Assembly: GCA_024195265.1 (NCBI GenBank)
Contig: JAJLRJ010000010.1
Location: forward strand, 34,364,176-34,428,175
DNA: 64,000 bases
Reading direction: 5' to 3'
Source: Dendrophyllia cribrosa
Lineage: Eukaryota; Cnidaria; Anthozoa; Scleractinia; Dendrophylliidae
The notes under the pieces are model-generated. The model made no database searches and was not told where the DNA came from. It saw only the letters and a list, made by a program, of their open reading frames with translations. The position numbers were made by a program, and so were the translations under genes. Below, piece after piece: positions 35,001 to 46,283 of this stretch; the stretch's first letter is position 1; every line of letters begins with the position of its first letter.

Positions 35001-37025
35001 GCTACCGTGAAACGCAGGATAGAAAACAACATCACAGCAGTGAATGAAACAACGACGACAGCAAAAGAGCTAGAAAGCGTCCACGCTCTTAGAAGAAAAC
35101 CACCCTGGAAATGTCGATAGACAGCTGGATAAAGGCATCGGAAAAATCGATCGGCAAACTAGAGACACACATAGAGAATATAAACTCTTGCCCAAAAACA
35201 CTTGGTTACGATGCGAGGGCAAAGATTAGACCCGATCCAGAATTCAAGACCGATATTAACAGGATTAGAAGGGAAGCAGAGCGTAAACTGCTCGGAGCAT
35301 TAAAAACATTCCACTACCGAAGCGTAACAAAGTGAAACTAAGAGACCTTGAGCGAAAATCATGTTTCAGTCTTGAATCTAGTGAACCTAGTACATCAAGA
35401 AATACTGATGTAAATCGAGACCGAGCTAAGAACAAACAAAAGAATGTGACAGCTAGCACTGATAATGTATCACGGAATGTACAAATGTCAGCCCACAACA
35501 TTCAAGCACAAATAGATAAATTAAGAAAATTATGGAAACTTTAGAAAAAGCAAATAAGAATAAATGAAGTGCATCCTATCCTTGTCTATTATCTGAGTGT
35601 ACAGATAAAATTAAGAGGGAAAAGAATACAGAGAAACGGAAAATACGAAACAAGAAACACAATACGCACAAAAATATAGCGCGCCAGAAGCGACAGATTA
35701 AAACTAATGAGTCGAACAAAGGACACATTAAAAGAACCTTTCCGCTATAGAACTCACAACTGATCAAATCAACTTACTTTCAAAAGGGCTAAGTTTATCC
35801 CTACACCCGTGACAAGAGAAAACCACAAAAGACGAATGCGTACGCGTCTCATATACATTTATCATGGCGAAGATAGAACACAACACCCCTTTCGTGTTAG
35901 ATCAAACTAGAATCTGCCAGTTCAACCATCAGTTGCACTAGAAAGCTACCTAGAAGAGGTGAAATTACAACTCGTATTGAAATTACAACTCATCTTGTAT
36001 GTTATAAGTCGAACGACTTATAACATACAAGATATATCGATGACGGTGTTCTCTTTGTGGAACCAACTTGTAATTTGCGGTCTCCGAAGCTTCTGAATCC
36101 GAGCTGTAGTCTAAACCAACATTGCTTGAGGCAATTATCCACTAAACGTAACTATTAAACTAAATGAAGGTCAATAAAGGTTTTTTCTACGCAAGTACGA
36201 AACAAATACGCGGCTGACTGAAATCAACATGTGAATGACTGAGATCGGACCGGATCAGCTTTGTTGACAATATCCTGGAATGACGTCACTAGTCCCAATC
36301 TCCGCTTCACTCGGCCGTGTGAAAAACAAGTCGAACTTTGACGGGCCATAAAAAATCGAGGTTTTAAGCAAAAGCAAAAATTTTTGCGGCATTTTACTCA
36401 GTTCAATACAAAGATTTATTCTGATGAAAAAAACTTTTTGGGGTTATAGACACTTTAAGACACCTTAGTTAATATTTTGTTGATACTTTTGTTAACCAAT
36501 CATGTTTTTTTACATTTTAACATAACATCTCATCAAGTATCACACATCACCTATGTTAAATTAATACTAGTCTGTTAAATATAGCATTGTTAACACATTC
36601 AGGATTTTTTTTCAGTGTCCACATGAGGGCTGTGAATGGGCATTTACAACATCCTACAAATTAAAAAGGCACACAAGAGGCCATACTGGAGAGAAGCCAT
36701 TTCTGGTAGGTTTTGTCTTGCAACCTGATGTTAACTTTCATGCCTGTCTGTTGCTGTTTTATTGAGTTTCAATTCTACAGTTGAACCTTAGCTATAAACA
36801 AACAGCCCATGTAGGTGGACACTTCTTGTGTAGGGTGGGTGTGGTGTGGTGTGGAGGGGGGAGCATGAGAAAAGGGGATGGGAAGTCTATGGGAGGTAGA
36901 AAGGCTGAAGGTGGGATGCTGTATTCCCAACGTGGCAGGAAGTGTTACAAATAGAAAGGAAACCACCAAGGAAGGTGCAGGAACCAGTAGTAAAGAGTAT
37001 GGAAACGGAAACCTCCTGTCTTCAC

Positions 37026-37066
<41 letters not shown>

Positions 37067-40000
37067 ACTTGTAATCCAACTCTCAGTTGTGGTCCCAGCC
37101 TGTGCTATCTTCTTATCTTCTTCGAGAAATTAGTTACAACCTAAGGGACTCTGAGGATAAACTTAATGTTCCATTGCCGCGCACAAACTATTATAAAAAT
37201 AGTTTCAGTTATAGTGGCGCCATGCTCTGGAACAGCCTTTCTCATAATGTAAGGAAAGCTGAGTCCCTTGGGCAATTTAAACGACTTCTCAAAGAGGAAC
37301 TATAAGGCACGGCATTCGTGGAAAGCAGCTTTTTATTATTTATTAAATTCTTCATATATAGATATTTTTTAATATTAGTTTATTGCTTTGTGTTAGTATT
37401 ATAATGATTTTTAGCTGACGAATTTTTACCGTGTTTAAATAAAGATTATCTATCTATCTATCTATCTATCTTAGCCAAACACTGCTCCTAAGTTGCTAGT
37501 TATAGTTTGGTCCCAGATGTGTCCGCTAAAGGGACGTTTGACTGAATTTTTCACGGTAAAAGATATAGTAGTACATGTAGTAGTAATTGCAGATTATAAG
37601 AGTGCGTTCATCTAGGAGTGGGTACCAGTTTCCAGCCAAGAGATGCCCCTGAAGAATGTGCGGGGTGGCGGGGTGGCTAATTTGGCGTTCACCCTCCCCC
37701 CCCCACAAAAAAAAAACTCAAAAAGCCTGCCTTCACAAGATTAGGGAGTGTTCTCTTATCGTTGAATGCAATCACATTTCCTGGATTGTATAAAATTGAA
37801 GTTGGATCTTTGAGTATAAAAGTTTTTTTTTTTTGATTGCATAATTTGCTTGCCTACATGTACATGTATCATTTGACAGTGTAATCATGAAGGATGCGGC
37901 AAGTGTTTTACCACTGCTTACAACTTGAAGACTCACCTCAGAGCCCACTTCAGAACAGACACTCACATGTGCAGATATGAAGGTTGTGATAAGACATTCC
38001 CGACTATGCACAAGCTAAAAGTTCACGAGAGAAGGCATCAAACAGAGAATAAGCCGTACAGGTGTGAGCTGGAAGGGTGTGGTAAAGTATTCTCCGCCCC
38101 TGGAACTTTGACAGCCCACATGAAGATCCACAGTGGGGAGAAACCCCATGGATGTCCAGTGGAAGGATGCGAGAAGAGGTTTACTAAAGCATCAAAGTTG
38201 AAGCTGCATCTGAGGTCACATACAGGGGAGAGACCATTTCCTTGTGAAGTTGAGGTATTGTGTTTACCCCTTCACTCCAAGAGCGCCTGAGATCAAAGTT
38301 CAAATGTACAACTTTCAGTGTTCTTACCAGACCGTGGCATTGCGGCATTGCCGCACTTTTTCAGGAAATGCCGTACTATTATAAACCCAAGGGGTCCTAA
38401 GGGCGCAAAGCAGCCAAAAAAAAAAGAAAGAAAGAAAGAAAAAAAGGGGGGGGGGAAGAAAACGTATTACGAACGTACATTTCTCTATAATATAAGCCAA
38501 AATTTGATTGGTTATGGCCTTTTTAGAAAGTACCCAGAACATTTATTATCTAAGTTTGTTTGGGGTATTTGCTGGAATAAAATGTTGAGTTAATTGTGTC
38601 TAAAAATTGTGACCCGCTTTTCTCCCTCATGACCCCCTTTTAGCTTCTCTATGGGTCCTGTGGACCCCAGTGCAGAAAATCCTGGTAAGAACACTGAACT
38701 TTACTGAAAAACAAAAAGTACCAGATGGAAAAGAAGGCTGAAGATTTTAATGGACAGACTCAAAAGTTATAACCATCTTGTAAAGCATAACATTATACCA
38801 CTAACCTTGAAAGTACTGCTTTGAAGCATTCATTTAAATGGTGACAAAAGCATTTCATCCATAGTCAAAACTATGGTTTTCATTAGCTATGGGACAATTA
38901 TCATTTTATTGGGAGGAGACACTTATTGTGACACAGATATTATGAGAGAGGGGTGGAATGTAGGTGTTTATCATATTTTAAACTTATTGAACTCATTTCA
39001 GACTGCCAGGTTAGTAGGAATCCTGGGAGGAGGCGGGGTGGGGGGTACTCTGTATATTTTTGGTTGGGGGTGTGCCACCATATTCAGCTCATTTTGCAAC
39101 CCTATACAGTATGTTGCCCAGTTTCTGGCCACTTTAGTTTGTAATCGATATAACTTCTTGTTCTCAATTTCCTCTCAAAGACAGTTCATTTACTTACCTT
39201 TAAAATGTTCAATGGTTGGTGGCCTTCCCCAAGTATTAAAGAAATTATACTGTTTTTCGCAAAACTAGTAAGTTGCCCAGTTTCCGGCCAGCTCGCCCAG
39301 TTTCCGGCCACCGACTTAAAGTAAATTTTCCTTGAAACCGCTCGACGTAAACTGACTTGTAAGGCCCTTGATAATAGCGGTCGCGTTTGGTTTTTGTTGT
39401 TGTATACTCAAATCGGCTAAGCGACCGTTGTTTTGGTGTTCAAGTATTCAAAATATATATGACCTCAGTGACCCGGAAGTGTGTCTTCCGCAGTATGTTA
39501 ACAGACTACTAAAACAAACACATGACTTACGTACTTTTAATCGCGCTATACATGCATCAGCTGTTGTTAATTCGTAATCTTTGTTACACTTACACATGTA
39601 TCTTTAATTTCTTGACCAGGAAATTTTAAATTCGGTTCTTTCACTTAATAAGAAATAGGTTTTGAGCAATGTGTCTTTTAGTGGCCGGAAACTGGCGCAC
39701 TAAGTCGAAATCTTCGCTGAGAGTTTGACTGCTAAAATTTCAGGAACGGCCGTATTCTAGCTGATGATGATAGATTCCCTAATCACTTTCATCTTTAATC
39801 TAACATTTGTCCAAAAATTATGAAGCTCCTTGAGATATTTCCTGTGAAACAAACTATTTGTTTATCTATGGTAGTTTTGATGTGCAGTGAAACGAGCCAA
39901 AATTAATTGCTAAACATTTACTCAGCTGGACAAAACACGTCCATCCTTGGCCGTTTCTTGTTCAAAAAGAGTGCCAAAACCACCAATGTATAGCGGAAAT

Positions 40001-43000
40001 GTTCGTCTTTCTTTTGGAATGCTTCGGTGGACGAACATAACCAACGTAAGTTTTTTTTGGCCGGAAACTGGGCAACACACTGTACCCATCCCAGGTTTGC
40101 TATTTTTTGCATATCTGAGCCATTACATGTAGAACCAAAGTGTTTTTATTGGAAAACCATCTGTCGACAATGTTGCTGAGGTGATTTTTTTTCTGTTTAG
40201 GGAAGGCTGTTTCTCTTCTGAATTTCAATTCCTATTCTGGACTTAATTCTTCATACCACTGATCAGTTTCCCAGCAAATGATACCCTATTCTAGACCAAA
40301 CCTCTTGGATTTCTATACCCTATCCCAGACTAAACTGCATGAAAACCGTACCCTTCACAGCAACACATACCCATACCCATATAGCTTATATACGAGAATC
40401 CCCCCCCCCCCCCCCCCCCCCCCCCAGGTTGGAATGCAATATTTTATAAACAGAAATCTCTTTGTTTACATAATAGTTTCTTAGCATACCAGTTTATTTA
40501 TTTCTTGTTTACTCCTTAGGGATGTGGCTGGTCATTCACAAGCGCTTACAAACTTAAGAGGCACATGAGGAAACACACCGGGGAGAGACCATTTATGTGC
40601 AGTTACGAAGGCTGCCTGAAATCATTCACAAGATCAAGTCATTTGAAGACCCACATGCTTGTCCATACAGGAGAAAAACCTTATGTGTGCCCAGTTGATG
40701 GTGAGCTTGTTTTAAATGTGCTTAACACTTTCACTCCCAAAAATGGTTTAGATGCCAGAACAGAAAATAAACCAAATTTCATAAAAATGTTTGCAACATA
40801 GTGAGAAATAAACAGCACCAGGAATAGAAATGCTCATTAGCTTTACAGCGAACTCTGTTTAAGCCAGACGCCTTTGGCACCATCTCTTGCTGTCCACCTT
40901 ATAGAGAGTTTAGTTACAGACAAACAAGTGAAATTCAGCCAGAACCAGCCAATAATTGATGCTCATCTTAGAGAGGTCGGCCTAAAAGAGAGTTTAGTTA
41001 CAGACGAACAAGTGAAATTCGGCCAGAACCAGCTAATATTTGATGTACATCTCAGAGAGGTGCCCATCTTATGGAGAGTTTAGTTACAGACAAACAAGTG
41101 AAATTCAGCCAGAACCAGCCAATAATTGATGTTCATCTTAGAGAGGTGTCCACCTTATAGAGAGTTTAGTTACAGACAAACAAGTGAAATTCGGCCAGAA
41201 CCAGCCAATATTATTATTGATGTCCATCTTAGGGAGGTGTCTGCCTGTATTTGTCACATGCTAGGACGTTCTGTGACTCTTCTCAACAATACTTCTTCTA
41301 TCCACAGGCTCAAAAGTTAAAACTACTTTGTATTGCATTATAACCACATTAAAGTACTGCTCAGTAGCTCTCATCTGAATATTCAGACACTGTAGAAACA
41401 CTTTGGAATGTTTCCACAGAATAAACAGATTTAGTTTTTGAAAAGCTCAAAAGTTCTTTGTACAGCATTATAACCACGTTATAATACTGCTAGAAGCTCT
41501 GTTTTCAATGTTGAAACACTTTAGTATTTTTCCACAGAATAAATAGATTTAGTTTCCGGAAGGCTTAAAAGTTAAAACCAGTTCATTTCTTGTCTTCCAC
41601 AGAAAAGTACTGCTCAGTACATGTGTACTTTTTGTTTGAACGGTCACACTTTAGAGAGACAGAGATCTAGAGTCAAGTGTATAATTGAGAGGTTTTATTA
41701 ATTTTTTTTAAGGTTGCAACAAGGCCTTTACTGCTGGAAGTAGTCTTAATGTACACATGTGCAAACACACTGGAGAAAAACCATTCAAGTGTGAAATAGA
41801 TGGCTGTGCAAAGACCTACACAACTGCTGCCAACCTGAGGGCCCATCAAAAGCGACATGGAATCAAGACAGTAGTTGGTAAGAAATTTTGCCTTAGTTTT
41901 TCTTTATTGCTTTTACTAATGTATAAACATTTAATCTTTAAAAATGAGAAAGAACATTTAGCAAAAGGTACACATTCACTGTATATGTCGTGGATCAAAT
42001 TTTTCTTTGGTTTGAAAATTTTCAAAGCAGATTATTTTAATTTATTTTCTTTTGTCTTAGATTTATTACCATAATCTGTGAAGAAGAAAAGCAAATTTCA
42101 AATTGGTTTGAAAATTTTCAAACCAACCAAAAATTTAATTTATATAGACCTTTCTGCCTAATCTTGTTTGTTTTTCAAGACAATCAATATATGTTATGGG
42201 GAAAATGTTATTTTCAAATATATTTAAAAGAAATAAAGTTGTTGCTGTTGGTAATTTATTAGATCGTAATCATATCTAGAACTTTACCCTATAATATTAA
42301 TATTTTGACCTGACCTCCTTTCTGCATAGCTTCTTAGTTCTCACACACAACTGGGTGCCATGCCAAGCCGAAGCACGAAGCCTGGCCTTTATAAATAATA
42401 AACTACAACCTTTAAAAACACACAAAACAACCACAAAAAATAACAATAACTAGGGAAGCAGGTATTAACAGCTTCAGGACCAACATACTGTGAACCTGCA
42501 ATTTAAGCCTAAAAACAATTAATATTTATACAAACAATTTATATCCAAAACAAAACATCCAATACACTGGAAGGTCAGGCAATGCGGACAGCAGCAAAAA
42601 AACTGAACTTAACCGCACCATATGTGAGCTAGACCCTCCACACACTACATACATACACAGTACCCTGACTCCCACATGCGAGTGAGAAAAACGTTTTCCG
42701 GATAATTCATTCCTTAGCCTGTTGTAAACAACACCCACACATATTGCACGCCTATTTTTGTGTCTTGCAGTTGATTTTAGTGACTCATCCCATGGTGATC
42801 TGACAGCAGAGCTTAGTGCTGTTAGCTGCGGAAGCACTACAAGTGAAACTGAAGCAGAAGTCATATACACCACCATAGGATCTTTTCATCCAAGCAATTT
42901 TAACCTGGACGATGCTGCACGGCCTTTAACAGTTGGTATTCATATTCCCCCTTCATTACCATCAAGCACCCTGTGCGCCCTGGTAACTTCCACAGGGCAT

Positions 43001-45082
43001 CCACTTGTGTCGCCTTCGACTGAACTTGTGTTTGAAACAGAAAAGAAACAATCAGAGGATGGAGAAATGAAGGCAGCTGCTATATCAGGAATTCAAGGAC
43101 CAATTTCGGTTCAACAAGAACAATTTGTCACCGAGGGCTTGGAAAACAATGCAAAAATTGATGTTTCTGAGTTTGTTGTGAGAAGTACTAGTGATGATCA
43201 AGATACAATTTCACAAACCACACAGGGAAAGGCTGAAGTGGTTGGAGGAGTGGTTTTAGAAGGAGCCAAGCTCTCCAGCAACTTTGATTTGTGCATAACG
43301 AGCATGATGAGTCATATAACAAGTGAAGAAGGAGGAGATGGTACGGGACATTCTGCAGCTAAACATTTACAGTCAGGTGTTGTGTCATCAAGGTCGCGTA
43401 AAAGATCAAGAACTCTTGACTTCAGAGATGTTCATCCCGAGGATCAGTTTGCACCACCAGCTGTCATATTTCAGGTTTGTTATTCCCTGTAGCTGGTATA
43501 AATAGTGGCCAATTTCGAAAGTGGAAAAAAAACCGCGATTTCTTTTCGTGAAATGTTGAAAAAGAAACCACAAACCACTCAATAGCTTTCCTTTGAATGG
43601 TCACACTTTCACCCACAGACTCAAACATTAGAATTAGAATTGTGCAGTGTTATAACAGGAAAGTACTGCTCAATAGCCTCCATTTGAATGGTCACACTTT
43701 AGGATTTCATCCACAGACTCACAAGACTAATACATTTACAGTTAGTGTGAGGCCTATTGGCTTTACCGCTGACTTAATAAAGTTGAAGTTGAATAAACAG
43801 CACCACAGGAAAGTACTGCTCAATAGTTTTTATTTGAATGATCACACTTCAGGATTTTATTCACAGACTTAAAAGTTAGAACCACCTTGTACAGCATAAT
43901 AAACAGTACCACAGGAAAGTACTGCTCAGTAGCTTTCATTTGAATGGTCACACTTTAGGATTTCATCAACAGACTTAAAAGTTAGAACCACCTTGTACAG
44001 CATAATAAACAGCACCACAGGAAAGTACTGCTCAGTAGCTTTCATTTTAATGGTCACACTTTAGGATTTCATCAACAGACTTAAAAGTTAGAACCACCTT
44101 GTACAGCATAATAAACAGTACCACAGGAAAGTACTGCTCAGTAGCTTTCATTTTAATGGTCACACTTTAGGATTTCATCAACAGACTTAAAAGTTAGAAC
44201 CACCTTGTACAGCATAATAAACAGCACCACAGGAAAGTACTGCTCAGTAGCTTTCATTTGAATGGTCACACTTTTGGGTTTCCTCCACAGACTGAAACGT
44301 TAGAACCACCTTAGCACCACAGGAACGTACTACTCAATTGCCTTTGTTTGAATGGTCACACTTTCACCCACCAGACTTAAACATTACAATCGCCTTGTAC
44401 GATGTTGAATAAACAGCACCACAGGAAAGTACTGCTCAGTAGCTTTCATTGGAATGGTCACACTTTAAGATTTCATCCACACTCAAAAGTTAGAACCACC
44501 TTGTATTGCATAATAAAACAGTTCTACAGGAAAGTCCTGCTTAATAGCTTTCATTTGAATGGTCGTCACACTTCAGAATTTAATCTCATACTCAAAAGTT
44601 AGGACCACCTTGTACAGCGTAATAAACAGTACTACTCGAGAGTACTGCTCCATAGCTCTAGGAGAAATTAATATTTTAATTTGATCTGTTGGTTTTAGGA
44701 CGAAATCAAATCTTCAGACACTGAAAATGAAGCTGAAGTCTTGGTGGCTCAGATCCAACCATCCCCTGAGGGAATTCCCACGGTAGTTCATCTTCCCAGG
44801 GATTCGCTGCAGATCAATTTAACCCACGGATTAGCAACTGAGTCAGCAGTTCACGTACCGGAAGTCGAACATATGGAAGTCGATACAGATAGTAACCATG
44901 GTAACGCTATTGAGATTCCTCTGGAGCCCAGTCCATCACTACCTGATGCACCCGAGCAAAGAGGAAGACTGGAAAAAGGAGGCTTATCTCCATATATGGA
45001 AAATCACAGCCCTTCAGAGCAAGAGGAAGGCAATGGAGACACTTATCCAGAAAGCACAATTAATTTACAAGACCTCCGATAA
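27873..45082 (+). CDS. ZXDC: ZXD-family zinc-finger transcription regulator (ZXDA/B/C-like), complete, 11 exons
   Basis: Nuclear C2H2 protein; in vertebrates ZXDA/ZXDC cooperate with CIITA in transcription. Exons: 27873-27957, 28933-29316, 30226-30408, 32443-32921, 33793-33921, 36616-36705, 37880-38254, 40520-40700, 41713-41877, 42771-43474, 44699-45082. All borders are GT-AG and phases match, giving about 1052 aa. Residues 1-377 are an acidic, S/T/Q-rich low-complexity region. Residues about 390-690 hold ten tandem C-x4-C-x12-H-x3-H fingers of the 'EGC' type with TGE(K/R)P linkers; finger seven spans an exon junction. The C-terminal part (about 690-1052) is acidic and has a basic SRSRKRSR stretch. 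Ten fingers of this form are the hallmark of the ZXD family, and ZXDC is a best-fit name. Human ZXDC is shorter (about 858 aa). Exon 1 (MMDSQGPSL) is the least certain, but it matches phase and sits at the promoter. Confidence 0.9.
29398..29475 (+). repeat. Single diverged copy of the about 105-bp unit
   Basis: AGGAAGTACTACTCAATG and TTTGAATGGTCACGCTTTAG match the unit arrayed at 43575-44655. ZXD intron 2. Confidence 0.6.
29535..30000 (-). mobile_element. tRNA-derived SINE, second family
   Basis: Read on the minus strand, the head GACCGGTTAGCTCAGTTGG ... GTCGCGGGTTCGAACCC is a near-intact tRNA-like sequence with A and B boxes (about 29925-29996). A long body follows, ending in an AT-rich tail at about 29540-29570. 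It is antisense in ZXD intron 2. The head is too intact to exclude a relatively recent insertion, but the attached body argues against a free tRNA gene. Confidence 0.8.
30484..30548 (+). repeat. 65-nt poly-G tract
   Basis: Uninterrupted G, the longest homopolymer in the window, just after exon 3 of the ZXD gene and beside the pogo-like MITE at 30567. The polyglycine frame over it is not a protein. Confidence 0.9.
30567..31127. mobile_element. Pogo/Tigger-like MITE with subterminal repeats
   Basis: CAGTCGGACCTCTATTAAGC and its inverse form the ends, flanked by TA. Several CCTCTATTAAGCGGCC words lie inside both ends on either strand. Length 561 bp, noncoding, ZXD intron 3. Confidence 0.75.
31150..31520. 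mobile_element. G-tract family inverted-repeat element
   Basis: The left end GGGGATTACTCCAAAATTAA and its right inverse (CCCCGTCACTT...GGAGTACCCTCCCCCC) pair over about 35 bp. The family resemblance is to 5360-5831. A partial relative follows at 31525-31741. Confidence 0.6.
31998..32033 (+). repeat. 36-nt poly-C tract
   Basis: Uninterrupted C in ZXD intron 3. Confidence 0.9.
33183..33521. mobile_element. Inverted-repeat element enclosing a tRNA-like sequence
   Basis: Arms of about 54 bp (from CCTAAATCATACCATCCAG at 33190 and its inverse ending near 33517) surround a minus-strand tRNA-like segment at about 33310-33395. That segment has an A box (GGTGGTACAGTGG) and a B box (AAGTTCAATCC). CCTTCTGGTTG occurs on both sides (33172-33182 and 33522-33532), a possible 11-bp target duplication. 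It sits in ZXD intron 4. Confidence 0.65.
34293..34802 (+). pseudogene. THAP-type zinc-finger transposase N-terminus, truncated
   Basis: The 169-codon frame has a THAP C2CH signature: CVVFGC, then about 50 residues, then [12 protein letters not shown], with the conserved Trp in [14 protein letters not shown] domains bind specific DNA and recognise transposon ends. The frame starts within the left inverted repeat and stops soon after the THAP domain without a catalytic core. It could still act as a DNA-binding protein if transcribed, but nothing here shows that. Confidence 0.65.
35992..36033. repeat. Perfect hairpin, 20-bp arms, 2-nt loop
   Basis: ATCTTGTATGTTATAAGTCG, AA, then its exact complement. 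It lies in the right part of the THAP element. It could be a terminator-like or transposase-recognition structure; unknown. Confidence 0.8.
37027..37066 (+). repeat. 40-nt poly-C tract
   Basis: Uninterrupted C immediately before the LINE 3' fragment. ZXD intron 6. Confidence 0.9.
37087..37475 (+). mobile_element. 5'-truncated non-LTR retrotransposon (LINE) 3' end
   Basis: The frame to 37305 ([30 protein letters not shown]) matches the C-terminal tail of LINE reverse transcriptases. A 3' UTR with AATAAA and a (ATCT)n tail at about 37448-37471 follow. ZXD intron 6, sense orientation. Confidence 0.75.
38316..38696. mobile_element. hAT-like MITE with 6-bp target duplication
   Basis: Ends CAGTGTTCTTACCAG and CTGGTAAGAACACTG are exact inverses. 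AACTTT flanks at 38310-38315 and 38697-38702. It interrupts an older TTAA-type repeat (TTCACTCCAAGAGCG at 38271), so it is younger. ZXD intron 7. Confidence 0.8.
39020..40425. mobile_element. G-tract family element split by a later insertion
   Basis: The left part (GGGGGGTACTCTGTATATTT at about 39043) and the right part (about 40200-40425, ending in 26 C) together resemble the 31525-31741 sequence. The element at 39107-40082 lies between them. ZXD intron 7. Confidence 0.55.
39107..40082. mobile_element. Pogo/mariner-like non-autonomous element (TA target)
   Basis: Inverted ends CAGTATGTTGCCCAGTTTC and the inverse of CAGTGTGTTGCCCAGTTTC, between TA dinucleotides. The word GCCCAGTTTCCGGCCA recurs at 39277-39312 as subterminal repeats. 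976 bp, no transposase. Confidence 0.75.
40890..41250 (+). repeat. Tandem repeat of about 85 bp, four copies
   Basis: GAGAGTTTAGTTACAGAC starts each unit at about 40904, 40988, 41074 and 41160, each with AAGTGAAATTC(A/G)GCCAGAACC. ZXD intron 8. Confidence 0.8.
42043..42125. mobile_element. Palindromic MITE remnant
   Basis: TTTGAAAATTTTCAAA occurs at both ends in inverse with AATTT arms. The centre CTTTTGTCTTAGATTTATTA resembles that of the 11004 element. ZXD intron 9. Confidence 0.5.
43575..44655 (+). repeat. Satellite-like array, unit about 100-110 bp, ten to eleven copies
   Basis: Each unit contains CACAGGAAAGTACTGCTCA, TTTGAATGGTCACACTTTAG and AAAGTTAGAACCACC at regular spacing. The four central copies (about 43870-44270) are almost identical. 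It fills the last ZXD intron. Frames through it (43597-43872, 44402-44602) are artefacts. Confidence 0.9.
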
Positions 45083-45309
45083 AATATAAACCAATAACAA
45101 ATGTATATTATAGATGAGTTTTCTAGTTGGAGCAAACTTTGATCATTTATATAGTGTTATTTAAAAAAGGTTCATTGTTTTCTGTATTAAAGTGTATGTG
45201 ACAGATTTTTTTCATTTGCTTGTTTGAATCTACATGGTGTTCTGATAAGAAAGTCAAATTTTTTCTTCTCCGTGATTTAGCTGTCTAAAAACGTAAAATT
45301 TCAATTCCT

Positions 45310-45503
45310 GTGGGGTACAATACCGCGCAAGAAGAAAGACTGGGGATAGTCAGCTGTGACGTCAATACCAGAATGCCAGTTTCGCGGTTTCTCAGTTCCT
45401 CCGTTTTTTGGTGCGTGTTGCTGCAACATAGACAACACACCGCGATATTGACGTCACAGCGGACTATCCCCAGTCTTTCTTCTTACGCGGTATTGTACCC
45501 CAC
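45310..45503. mobile_element. Long-arm foldback element with TGACGTCA in both arms
   Basis: About 55-bp arms (GTGGGGTACAATACCGCG and inverse) each carry AGACTGGGGATAGTC and TGACGTCA. It is between the ZXD and CHSY 3' ends. The TIR length recalls Mutator-like elements, but no target duplication was found. Confidence 0.7.
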
Positions 45504-46082
45504 CAGCACCACCATAATCCCATATCAAATTAAAGCTTATAGAGCTGGCTATCCAAACATACCTTTCACTTTTTTAACAGAATGAATTGTCGAATTTTTT
45601 ACAAACTCTATATGCGAGCGTCTGAATCAGCTTTAGAAAGATACAACTCAAAGTGATTATTATATTTTGCTAATTTGATTTCTCGAATTTCAGGACCCGA
45701 AGCGCTTAAAACAAGTGTCTGCGTTTTCCCGTATTCAATTTCAGTGAAAAGTTATGGAACATTTTTGAAAGACGGCGAAAAAATCTGGAGTAATCGCGCG
45801 GAAATGGCTCTAAATGAAAAAGTTTTCAGAAATTATAAATCCCCCGACACGTTCTTTTTTTTATTAAAAATACGAAAAAAGCACGTGACACACTCGAACA
45901 CCAACCCCGCGGCCTGGCCAGTACCTTACGCATGCGCTGTTAACAAAGCTACTGTCCACATTTGAGAAAAAATGAACAAATTACCTTTGAGTTCTAGCAA
46001 GAGATTATAATTGTCCAATTATTTTCTCTTGGTTCTAGCTCTTCTAAGTGTCCCCTGCAAGCTAAATTTTAACTTTGAGAAA

Positions 46083-46283
46083 TTAACTCCCAAGAGTGCC
46101 AAATATACAGATTAATAGAAAATTTCATTTTGGAAAATATTGAAAAACAAGTGGTACCATGCAAACGTACTGACGAAAGGTTTCATTTGAATGTATGGCT
46201 AACCATAGGATTTTGTCAACAGATTCAAAAGTTAGAACTACATTACATTTTTCCATATTTGACTCTGGGAGCGAAAGGGTTAA
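46083..46283. mobile_element. TTAA-type MITE carrying one about 105-bp unit
   Basis: The left end TTAACTCCCAAGAGTGCC and right end GGGAGCGAAAGGGTTAA are inverted and TTAA-bordered. The inside matches the satellite unit (TTTCATTTGAATG, TTTTGTCAACAGA, AAAAGTTAGAACTAC). It lies 80 bp past the CHSY stop. Confidence 0.65.

Larger units (their letters stand above)
34227..36458 (+). mobile_element. Kolobok-like DNA transposon with a THAP-domain frame
   Basis: Ends TTAAAGTGTCTATAACCCC and their inverse pair over roughly 115 bp, with TTAA at 34227-34230 and 36455-36458. A THAP domain lies just inside the left end. TTAA target plus THAP fits the Kolobok superfamily; P-like elements would give an 8-bp duplication. 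No intact catalytic transposase frame was found (only pieces up to 74 codons at 34920-35544), so it is probably inactive. ZXD intron 5. Confidence 0.75.

Noticed and set aside
36775..37144. Polyglycine and polyproline frames
   Set aside because: They are shadows of the 40-nt C tract at 37027-37066.
43575..44655. CRISPR-like array
   Set aside because: The repeats are about 105 bp, head-to-tail and without spacers, in an animal intron; this is a satellite.
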